Assembly (NCBI GenBank): GCA_021846515.1
Contig: JAJZWU010000011.1
Location: 1 to 64,000 of the forward strand
DNA: 64,000 bases
Origin: Actinomycetes bacterium
GTDB lineage: Bacteria; Actinomycetota; Acidimicrobiia; Acidimicrobiales; JAMCPL01
Reading direction: 5' to 3'
Positions 57,505 through 64,000 of the stretch are shown here, in pieces. Positions within the stretch are counted from its first letter, which is position 1. Every line of letters starts with the position of its first letter. Under the pieces are notes generated by a model. It made no database searches. It saw only the letters and a list, made by a program, of their open reading frames with translations, and was not told the origin of the DNA. Position numbers and translations under genes: made by a program.

Positions 57505-57572
57505 CATGCAAGATATATTATACCTTATAATATAGCCCTTTCCGTTACCAGAAAAGACAATGAATTAACAAA

Positions 57573-58181
57573 TTACGCAGCTGCTCCAGTGCTGCTTGAT
57601 GACGGCGAGCCGGAGCTTGGCGTAGTGGATGAGCTGCCTGACGTGGACGACCCCGACGGCTTCTTGCCAAGTTTGAGCCCACTCAGAGGCAGTATAACCG
57701 TAGCATGGCCTGAACTCTCCATGAGCACTACCTTTGCTCCATCCTTGAGCGCAGCCTTGCGGGGCTCATGAGTAGTGGAACTTATCGATGCAGTAAACGA
57801 CTGCCCATCGATACGCTTGACGGTAATAGAAGTAGCCGAGAGCGCTGTCACGGTACCTCTTTCGACTTCCACTATCTTGTCACCGCTCTTCGTGTGCAGG
57901 GTTACCTGAACTCCAATAGCATGGCGCGCCATTTTGGCTGCACGGGAGAGCTCACGGCGCAATATGCCTTTTACCAAACGGCGATGATGCGCCTTTGACC
58001 CATGATGGGTACCCTTTGCATGCGTTGACCCCGGAGCTGTCGTAGTGCTCACTGGTGCGGGTGACTGGGTGGAAGAGGTAAGGGCAAAAGCTCCTCCTGC
58101 CACTCCCGCTACAGCCAGTACAGCCACTACGGTTCCGATTGCCACGCTCTTGGTAATATGTCTTTTTAGCTGGTTTTTCAT
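57573..58181 (-). CDS. Secreted Ser/Gly-rich protein of unknown function
   Basis: 202 residues from ATG 58181 (SD AAAGGAGAAAGT). Signal peptide or anchor: SVAIGTVVAVLAVAGVAGGA (about 12-31). A basic His/Lys/Arg patch follows (KGTHHGSKAHHRRLVKGILR), then a conserved-looking segment VERGTVTALSATSITVKRID, resembling small DUF5666-like beta barrels, and a C-terminal Ser/Gly/Thr tail. The open frame reaches 58268 but that part does not resemble a protein start. Likely extracellular. Confidence 0.65.
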   Translation of the reverse strand: MKNQLKRHITKSVAIGTVVAVLAVAGVAGGAFALTSSTQSPAPVSTTTAPGSTHAKGTHHGSKAHHRRLVKGILRRELSRAAKMARHAIGVQVTLHTKSGDKIVEVERGTVTALSATSITVKRIDGQSFTASISSTTHEPRKAALKDGAKVVLMESSGHATVILPLSGLKLGKKPSGSSTSGSSSTTPSSGSPSSSSTGAAA

Positions 58182-58322
58182 ACTTTCTCCTTTATCGTTG
58201 TATCCAGTATTTCCATACACCAAAGCTTCTATAGAGCATGTCTCCGGGCGAAACTGACCCCATATCACTTAGTGCCTACTCAAGTTATACACCCAAAAAA
58301 AGGCAATACAATGAATTATTTG

Positions 58323-59492
58323 TTAGGAAATTATTATCAGTTTCCCTGATTGCTCTCCCCGATGCAGCTTGACAAAAGCGCTCCTCGCGTCATCAAGAGG
58401 CGTCACGCTGTCCACTTGAGGATACAACCTGCCGGTAGCCACCAGATTGACCAGCGTACGAAGCTCTTGGTAGGTTCCCATGGTGGAACCTGCAACTCTG
58501 ATCTGGCGCCAAAATATCCGCTGCAACATCGCCGGTGGATCACCGCCTCCGGTGGCGCCCGAAACAACTACTATCCCATCAGGTTTGACCGAACGCAGGC
58601 TCAGTTCCCAGGTCGGCGCCCCTACTGTTTCGATTACGGCATCCACTCCACCGGATGTAAATCGCTGAATCTCCCTTGCTGATTCAGTAGAGGATTCAAA
58701 TGCTGCAACCGCACCCATCTGTAGCGCGTATTCCCGTTTTTCTGGAGTTCTGGCTGTAACAATCACACTGATGCCAGAAAGTATTGCCAGTTGGATGGCT
58801 GCTACGGCAACGCCACCGGTAGCTCCATGTACAAGTATGGTACTCCCCGGAAATAGCTTGGCTCGTTCGTATAGCATATGATAGGCGGTCAAATACGTCG
58901 TCGACAGGCTGGCAGCCGCCACGGCAGATACGCCCTCGGGGAGCGCTATCAGATTGGCAATAGGAACCGTAAACAGCTCAGCCAGAGTACCTTGATAGTC
59001 TCCCTCGCTCAACAATGCCACATCATGGCAGAGCAACTCATTACCTGACCTACATGCCAGGCATGTTCCACACGATATGACAGGATAAGCCACCACGCTT
59101 GATCCAATCGGTGGAGCGCTGGGTGGGACCTCACCCTGTCCGTAAGCTACCACCTTACCGGCACCATCACAACCCAATACCTGCGGAGGGGATATCGGCC
59201 TGGAAGATACTCCCTGGAGAGTCCAGAGATCATGGTGGTTCAAAGATGCCGCCTCCATCTTTATCAAAGCCCAGCCAGTATGAACTGTGGGATCAGGAAG
59301 TTCTCCAACCACCAGGTTTGCCAGAGAGTCGGCATTATCCGCATTGTCAGCTCTTCTTGCTACTCGATTACCCGCATCTGCCCTTTCCTTCGCACCTGCC
59401 TGGCCTCCCTTATTACCCCTATTGCCTGCATCCACCCGATCTCCTGCTTCCTTTTTTGGATACTCAATACTTGAAAGATATGCAGCTTTCAT
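58323..59492 (-). CDS. Zinc-containing medium-chain dehydrogenase/reductase
   Basis: The ATG at 59492 overlaps the tadA stop (ATGA). The MDR fold is clear: NHHDLWTLQG, GCDGAGKVVAYG, structural-zinc cysteines in CGTCLACRSGNELLC, and the NAD(P) site ILVHGATGGVAVAAIQLA. It oxidises or reduces an alcohol, ketone or quinone; substrate unknown. After the first strand (MKAAYLSSIEYP) there is a low-complexity insert of about 45 residues (DAGNRGNKGGQAGAKERADA and following) not expected in the family. Coupled to tadA. Confidence 0.85.
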   Translation of the reverse strand: MKAAYLSSIEYPKKEAGDRVDAGNRGNKGGQAGAKERADAGNRVARRADNADNADSLANLVVGELPDPTVHTGWALIKMEAASLNHHDLWTLQGVSSRPISPPQVLGCDGAGKVVAYGQGEVPPSAPPIGSSVVAYPVISCGTCLACRSGNELLCHDVALLSEGDYQGTLAELFTVPIANLIALPEGVSAVAAASLSTTYLTAYHMLYERAKLFPGSTILVHGATGGVAVAAIQLAILSGISVIVTARTPEKREYALQMGAVAAFESSTESAREIQRFTSGGVDAVIETVGAPTWELSLRSVKPDGIVVVSGATGGGDPPAMLQRIFWRQIRVAGSTMGTYQELRTLVNLVATGRLYPQVDSVTPLDDARSAFVKLHRGEQSGKLIIIS

Positions 59493-59962
59493 CAATCACC
59501 CTTCCTTAACCCTGTAAAAAACTCTGACAATAGATCACCAACCTCATCAGCAAGCAAACCCTCTTCGATCTGAACTCGATGATTGAGCCGTGGATCATCA
59601 CACAGGTTATAAAGCGAGCCACATGCACCTGCCTTTGGATCAACCGTAGCGTATACAAGCCGCCTTACACGACTCAACACTAGTGCACCAGCGCACATCG
59701 GACAAGGCTCCATGGTTACATATACCTCGGCTCCCTCCAGATGCCAAGTGCCCAGTGAGGCTGCTGCGTCACGCAATGCCAAAATCTCGGCATGCGCTGA
59801 TGGGTCAGCGGCACGCTCCCTCTCGTTATGCCTCTCAGACAGCACACGTCCATTCAATGTCACTACCGCTCCTACAGGCACTTCACCGGCATTCATGGCC
59901 CGCTTGGCTTGTTCAAAAGCCAATTCCATCATCTCTAAGTCGACATGCGTAAAATTATGCAT
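59492..59962 (-). CDS. tadA: tRNA-specific adenosine deaminase
   Basis: 157 residues from ATG 59962 (the open frame continues to 60118 across the divergent promoter region and is unlikely to be used). Motifs: zinc ligands DPSAHAEILAL and TMEPCPMCAGAL, catalytic Glu in HAE, and DPKAGACGSLYNL. It converts A34 of tRNA-Arg(ACG) to inosine. No SD is seen; a short or leaderless transcript from the compact divergent promoter is likely. The MDR gene follows with a 4-bp overlap. Confidence 0.92.
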   Translation of the reverse strand: MHNFTHVDLEMMELAFEQAKRAMNAGEVPVGAVVTLNGRVLSERHNERERAADPSAHAEILALRDAAASLGTWHLEGAEVYVTMEPCPMCAGALVLSRVRRLVYATVDPKAGACGSLYNLCDDPRLNHRVQIEEGLLADEVGDLLSEFFTGLRKGD

Positions 59963-59963
59963 A

Positions 59964-59979
59964 TAGTATGTTAATACTA
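59964..59979. promoter_or_regulatory. Dyad TAGTAT-gtta-ATACTA in the tadA/thiolase divergent region
   Basis: The 52-bp gap between the divergent starts contains this perfect 6-bp dyad, directly upstream of tadA, and further TACTAG repeats. It may be an operator or overlapping -10 elements (TAGTAT) for both directions. Only the symmetry supports this. Confidence 0.4.
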
Positions 59980-60014
59980 GTACTAGTTCGTTAAATAGTA
60001 ATCGGAGGTATAAA

Positions 60015-61196
60015 ATGGCAGGAACTGTTATACTGGGAGGAGCCAGAACTCCCATAGGTAAGCTATCAGGGGCATTTGTCTCTCTCAGTGCAATGAGCCT
60101 CGGCTCTGTTGCTATCAAGGAGGCGTTGAGTCGTGCGAGTGTGGCGCCTGAAAAAGTCGACTATGTATTCATGGGACATGTGTTGCAAGCTGGCCAAGGA
60201 CAGATAACTGCACGCCAAGCGGCTACAGGAGCAGGAATAGCTATGGACGTACCATGCACCACGGTAAACAAAGTCTGCCTATCGGGAATGAATGCCATCT
60301 ACCTTGCCGATCTCATGATAAACGCAGGTGAGGCCGATATAGTCGTGGCAGGTGGTATGGAGTCGATGACTCAGGCCCCTTACATGCTTCCCCAGGCCAG
60401 GCAGGGCTACAGACTTGGAGATGCAACAATTATTGATTCGATGATGTACGACGGGCTAACCTGTGCTTTTGACCAGTGCGCCATGGGAAAATCTACGGAG
60501 AACTACAACATGGCAACAGGCGTATCAAGAGATCGCCAGGATGCGTTTGCCGCCCTCTCCCATGAACGTGCTGCGAATGCCCAGAAAAATGGCCGATTTG
60601 CCCTGGAGATAGCACCAGTTAGTATACCGCAACGCAAAGGTGATCCTATCGTGGTGGACTCAGACGAGGGCGTACGACCTGAGACTACTGTAGAGTCGCT
60701 TTCCAGGCTCAAGCCGGCATTTTCCTCCGATGGCACTATCACTGCCGGAAATGCCAGCCAGATATCAGACGGTGCCGCTGCGGTAATAGTAGCCTCCAAG
60801 GCTGCTGCTGAAAAGCTCGGTGTAAAGCCCTTGGGCGAGATACTCGGTTACGGCCAAGTGGCCGGCCCCGATGCTTCGCTGCTTCACCAACCATCCGGTG
60901 CCATACGTAAAGCACTGGAAAGATCCGGTAAGCCTCTCGGTGATGTCGATCTTTTCGAGATCAACGAGGCGTTTGCAGCAGTTGGGTTGGCTTCAATGGA
61001 TGACCTCGGAATAGATGAAAAGGTATGCAATGTCAACGGTGGTGCAATAGCACTCGGACATCCGTTGGGAGCATCAGGTACTCGTCTGGTAGTCACCATG
61101 CTATACGAAATGCAAAAAAGCGGTGCATCGATAGGGGCCGCGGGACTCTGTGGTGGTGGTGGACAGGGAGACGCTATTATTCTCTCGGCAATCTAA
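60015..61196 (+). CDS. Acetyl-CoA C-acetyltransferase (thiolase)
   Basis: A 393-residue thiolase with SD GGAGGTATAAA. Catalytic residues: nucleophile Cys in [16 protein letters not shown], His in [19 protein letters not shown] and the second Cys in [11 protein letters not shown]. It begins [19 protein letters not shown], as biosynthetic/degradative acetoacetyl-CoA thiolases do. It makes or cleaves acetoacetyl-CoA, fitting the ETF, EtfD-like and decarboxylase-family genes. Monocistronic as far as I see: 214 bp without features follow before the MFS gene. Confidence 0.95.
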   Translation: MAGTVILGGARTPIGKLSGAFVSLSAMSLGSVAIKEALSRASVAPEKVDYVFMGHVLQAGQGQITARQAATGAGIAMDVPCTTVNKVCLSGMNAIYLADLMINAGEADIVVAGGMESMTQAPYMLPQARQGYRLGDATIIDSMMYDGLTCAFDQCAMGKSTENYNMATGVSRDRQDAFAALSHERAANAQKNGRFALEIAPVSIPQRKGDPIVVDSDEGVRPETTVESLSRLKPAFSSDGTITAGNASQISDGAAAVIVASKAAAEKLGVKPLGEILGYGQVAGPDASLLHQPSGAIRKALERSGKPLGDVDLFEINEAFAAVGLASMDDLGIDEKVCNVNGGAIALGHPLGASGTRLVVTMLYEMQKSGASIGAAGLCGGGGQGDAIILSAI

Positions 61197-61416
61197 CGGC
61201 CAATCCAGTTAACCTACCACCTAAGCCTACCTTCTGCTCCCAGTAGAAACGTGCAACAACATAGTAGTCACAGCACCAATCCGTGCTACCACCTCTGATC
61301 CATCTCCTGTGAACATACTACGACATAATCTATGTACGAACTTACAGAACTACTTTTGTATAAATTGTCACCATTTCGCTGTAGCTGCCTGCATGACCGT
61401 GTAGTATGGATTGCCA

Positions 61417-62664
61417 GTGAATACATCCCCGCGTACAGATTCTGAAAGTTGGCGTACCCATGACGTATGGGCTATTTCACTATCAGCATTCTTCGCCGAT
61501 CTGGGCTACCAGGGAGTACTTGCCGGTTTGCCTCTTTTCATGGTAATCACCCTACATGCCTCTGTGGCCATCTACGGACTGGCAATGGCTCTTGGGTTTG
61601 GGGGCGGGTCATTGATAGCATACCTGGGCAGCAGGTTTGGCGACAGAATTGGCCACCGTAAGCTGGCCATAATAGGTAATTCAGCCATACCGCTTTTATC
61701 ACTGACCGCTCTAGTTGCAAGTCCCGTTGCCGCAATCACTTTTTTCTGTGCCGGATGGTGGGCAAGGAACCTGCGTTCCCCATCCAGGCGGGTAATGCTT
61801 ACTAAAAGTACCACTGAAAGTAATCGCACAAAAGCCTTTGGATTCCTCCATGCACTGGATATAGGAGGAGGCATATTCGCTGGAATATATATGATAATTT
61901 CCGTAGCTGAAGGTTTGGGCTACAGGTATGTATTTTTGGGCACCATCATCCCGCTCATGATATCGACATTCTGTCTTACCATAACGGATCGCGGCCTGGA
62001 TCACCGCCCAACCACCACCCCATCTACCCTGGGAGTGACCACATCTATTCCACCTACCAGCCAAAGCACTACCCCAATACTACCTCGTAATGCGATACTA
62101 GCCATACTGGCTGCAACCATCTTATTCGGGTTCAGCTCTTATAGCGTTGGGTTTCCTATACTGACAGCAGCCAAGGGAGCTCATAACTCTGCACTTGGTT
62201 TGGTTGCATTCCTGGTCTTCAACGTGGTATCAGCAGCTACGGGTATGACCCTCTCCGGCTACCTCGGCTCTACCTGGCATATACGTTTCCGTAATCTGGG
62301 GATATTTGGCTATTTGCCGGCTGCGGTAGGAGCTGCAATGTTGGGTATATCTGCCGCCTTGAGGCTACCCTACCTAATGATACTCCTGTCGATCGCCATT
62401 CTTGGGCTCTCGCTTGGCATAGTCGAGACGCTCGAACCATCTATCATGTCTGTGATCCGACCCGAAGGTGGCAGTGGGTTTGGATTGTTGTCCGCCTACC
62501 GGAGTGCCGGGCTGTTTGCCGGCAACCTGGTTATGGGATTACTTTACACACTGGGAGCTGCATGGTCGTACGGATACGCGGCGATCGTAGCCTTTATCGG
62601 TGCATCCATCCTGCTACTCGCAATGAGATCAAAGAGCTGGTCACAGAACAAAATCATAGGTTAA
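61417..62664 (+). CDS. Major facilitator superfamily transporter
   Basis: About 415 residues and twelve predicted helices. The loop 2-3 motif appears as YLGSRFGDRIGHRKLAIIGN, the GxxxDRxGRR-type MFS signature. GTG 61417 or TTG 61411 may start it; neither has an SD. A polar loop rich in Thr/Pro/Ser (TDRGLDHRPTTTPSTLGVTT) separates the two six-helix halves. Substrate unknown; the two halves resemble drug or metabolite exporters. Its stop overlaps the convergent recR stop region by 4 bp. Confidence 0.85.
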   Translation: MNTSPRTDSESWRTHDVWAISLSAFFADLGYQGVLAGLPLFMVITLHASVAIYGLAMALGFGGGSLIAYLGSRFGDRIGHRKLAIIGNSAIPLLSLTALVASPVAAITFFCAGWWARNLRSPSRRVMLTKSTTESNRTKAFGFLHALDIGGGIFAGIYMIISVAEGLGYRYVFLGTIIPLMISTFCLTITDRGLDHRPTTTPSTLGVTTSIPPTSQSTTPILPRNAILAILAATILFGFSSYSVGFPILTAAKGAHNSALGLVAFLVFNVVSAATGMTLSGYLGSTWHIRFRNLGIFGYLPAAVGAAMLGISAALRLPYLMILLSIAILGLSLGIVETLEPSIMSVIRPEGGSGFGLLSAYRSAGLFAGNLVMGLLYTLGAAWSYGYAAIVAFIGASILLLAMRSKSWSQNKIIG

Positions 62665-63269
62665 TCATCAATCACGTGCCGACCGGAAAGTGCCCTGCTC
62701 AAGGTAACTTCGTCAGCGTATTCCAGATCACCGCCTACCGGTAATCCACTTGCTATCCGGCTAACTTGTACGCCCCTACCCTGCAGATGCCTTGCAATCC
62801 AAGCTGCCGTAGCATCTCCCTCTACCGTGGGGTTGGTGCATACAATTACCTCTTTAATACCCTCCGATTCTATCCTGGACATGAGTTCATTTATCTTTAA
62901 TTTCTCCGGACCAATCCCATCTATCGGGCTTATCGCTCCGTGAAGCACATGATATTTACCTCTGAATGCACCGGATCTCTCCAAGGCAATTACGTCACGG
63001 GGATCCTCTACTACACACACAGTAGAAGCATCTCTGTTGCTGGAAGCACAGATATGACATAGCTCTTCCTCTGATATGTTGAAGCACCTGCTGCATAGCC
63101 TCGTGCTGTCTTGCAATACGGCTATGGCAGAAGAGAGACGTAATAGCCTGTCTGGAGATGCCTGAAGCAGGTAAAAGGCTATGCGCTGGGCAGATTTCGG
63201 CCCTATACCCGGAAGCAACCCAAGCTCGTCAATCAACTCCTGTAAATGTCTGGGGTATATTTGGGTCAT
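62661..63269 (-). CDS. recR: Recombination protein RecR
   Basis: 202 residues: HhH motif LGLLPGIGPKSAQRIAFYLL, four-Cys zinc finger (CSRCFNISEEELCHIC), Toprim domain with VCVVEDPRDVIALE and the C-terminal VSRIASGLPVGGDLEYAD. RecR acts with RecO (and RecF) to load RecA at gaps. dnaX lies 49 bp upstream; the ybaB/ebfC gene usually found between dnaX and recR is absent. Confidence 0.97.
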   Translation of the reverse strand: MTQIYPRHLQELIDELGLLPGIGPKSAQRIAFYLLQASPDRLLRLSSAIAVLQDSTRLCSRCFNISEEELCHICASSNRDASTVCVVEDPRDVIALERSGAFRGKYHVLHGAISPIDGIGPEKLKINELMSRIESEGIKEVIVCTNPTVEGDATAAWIARHLQGRGVQVSRIASGLPVGGDLEYADEVTLSRALSGRHVIDD

Positions 63270-63318
63270 ACATAATCCTCCCTATTGCCAATCCCCAATT
63301 CTACTAGCATTACGATAT

Positions 63319-64000
63319 TCATAGTTCCTCTACCCCTGGAAATGCTTCACGGATATGCTCCTCTGCCGACCTCTTATTTGGCGCCAAGTGATCGGTCTGT
63401 AAAGGATTACCAGCATGTGAGGTATTTTCAGCAAATGAGCCATCGACGGACTGGGTATCGACAGATTGTCCATTGACTGACGACCCACTCGGAGACTCGA
63501 ATCGACCATTCAATGCTGTTGGTTCAGATGTCTCAGCTTTCTCTACAGCAAGTTCAATTACCACAGGAATGCCAAAATGTGACGAAATCGCATTCTCCAC
63601 CTCTTTACTGTACTGCTTGCATATCTGTAAGTGCTTATCATTAGGCAGTGCAATGACCGCTGTGTTGCCATTAACAGCGACAAAACGTGATGGCGCATAG
63701 CGACTCTTAACCCTTGGTGACAGGGTATTTAATATAGTATCTCCCCACGCTATAGCTAACAAATCCCTGTTGAATTCCTTCTCTCCAGCCTCCCTAACGG
63801 CTGCATACGATTCAGTATGCGCCTGGACTGGCAATGTATCTTCTTGTCCGGTGACAATACCACCTCTCTCGAACTGTACATCTGCATCTTCCTCTCCTCC
63901 ATCTGGAGATGAGGTACGCTTATATGCACCCAAAGCCTTGGGTGAAGAGGTCTTTACCCCGTCACTACCAGTTTTTTTGTCAACGCTACTGGTTATATGG
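63319..64000 (-). CDS. dnaX: DNA polymerase III subunits gamma/tau, C-terminal part (partial)
   Basis: The frame is open to the window edge, so the ATPase domains lie outside. The visible part has a polar linker and a domain-V-like segment: RDLLAIAWGDTILNTLSPRV, SRYAPSRFVAVNGNTAVIAL and HLQICKQYSKEVENAISSHF, as at the C-terminus of bacterial DnaX. The end is rich in Ser/Gly and acidic residues. The assignment relies on this pattern and on recR directly downstream. Confidence 0.78.
   Translation of the reverse strand, partial: HITSSVDKKTGSDGVKTSSPKALGAYKRTSSPDGGEEDADVQFERGGIVTGQEDTLPVQAHTESYAAVREAGEKEFNRDLLAIAWGDTILNTLSPRVKSRYAPSRFVAVNGNTAVIALPNDKHLQICKQYSKEVENAISSHFGIPVVIELAVEKAETSEPTALNGRFESPSGSSVNGQSVDTQSVDGSFAENTSHAGNPLQTDHLAPNKRSAEEHIREAFPGVEEL

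Overview
The window looks like a chromosomal segment of an actinobacterium of moderate GC content. Support: an HspR-type dnaK-grpE-dnaJ-hspR-clpB heat-shock operon, an actinobacterial-type dCTP deaminase, a membrane Fe-S oxidoreductase resembling mycobacterial EtfD, a tRNA without encoded CCA, and frequent GTG/TTG or SD-poor starts. An Acidimicrobiia-like relative is my guess; no marker here proves it. No transposase, integrase, rRNA or CRISPR array was seen.

Layout. (1) 1-9.8 kb, minus strand: a compact run transcribed from about 9.8 kb to 0.15 kb, with a carbohydrate-type ABC importer (ATPase, two permeases, lipoprotein binding protein), an OmpR-type two-component system, a VIT-family metal transporter and a fused electron transfer flavoprotein (EtfB-EtfA). 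A small winged-helix regulator lies divergent to it. (2) 10.4-15.0 kb: purA-purB-purC-purS-purQ. (3) 15.2-22.0 kb: the heat-shock operon. (4) 22.2-26.8 kb: phosphoglycerate mutase, interrupted near its 3' end by a structured 162-bp element; a cNMP-domain protein; EtfD-like oxidoreductase; dcd; tRNA-Gly(CCC). (5) 26.9-37.3 kb: a secreted protein with an ATP RNA ligase, a metallophosphoesterase beside an iron/thiamine/spermidine-type ABC importer, and an anchored type-1 periplasmic-binding protein. (6) 37.8-46.3 kb: a secreted glycosidase-like lipoprotein, a relic of a PQQ-type dehydrogenase, a DUF6671-like protein, an acetoacetate-decarboxylase-family gene and the DabB-DabA inorganic-carbon transporter. 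The last two units are driven by near-identical duplicated promoter/operator cassettes. (7) 46.3-50.9 kb: a second carbohydrate ABC importer. (8) 51.1-55.9 kb: pyruvate:ferredoxin oxidoreductase porG-porA-porB followed by a GltD-PorD fusion. (9) 56.2-64.0 kb: adenylate kinase-like protein, zinc ribbon, secreted Ser/Gly-rich protein, MDR dehydrogenase, tadA, thiolase, MFS transporter, recR and the 3' part of dnaX.

Metabolic reading: fused ETF, EtfD-like quinone reductase, thiolase and PFOR suggest acyl-CoA and pyruvate oxidation linked to ferredoxin, NAD(P) and quinone pools. DabAB supplies bicarbonate. Two sugar importers and a secreted glycosidase point to mixotrophic or heterotrophic growth.

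The most unusual observation is a two-copy, about 162-bp palindromic element. One copy (54393-54555) lies in frame inside the GltD-PorD reading frame. The other (22905-23068) lies in inverse orientation in gpmA and separates its conserved C-terminal tail. The copies share about 85% identity over most of their length, and their stems differ by compensatory changes and G-U wobbles in one strand only. This suggests a mobile element under RNA-structure constraint.
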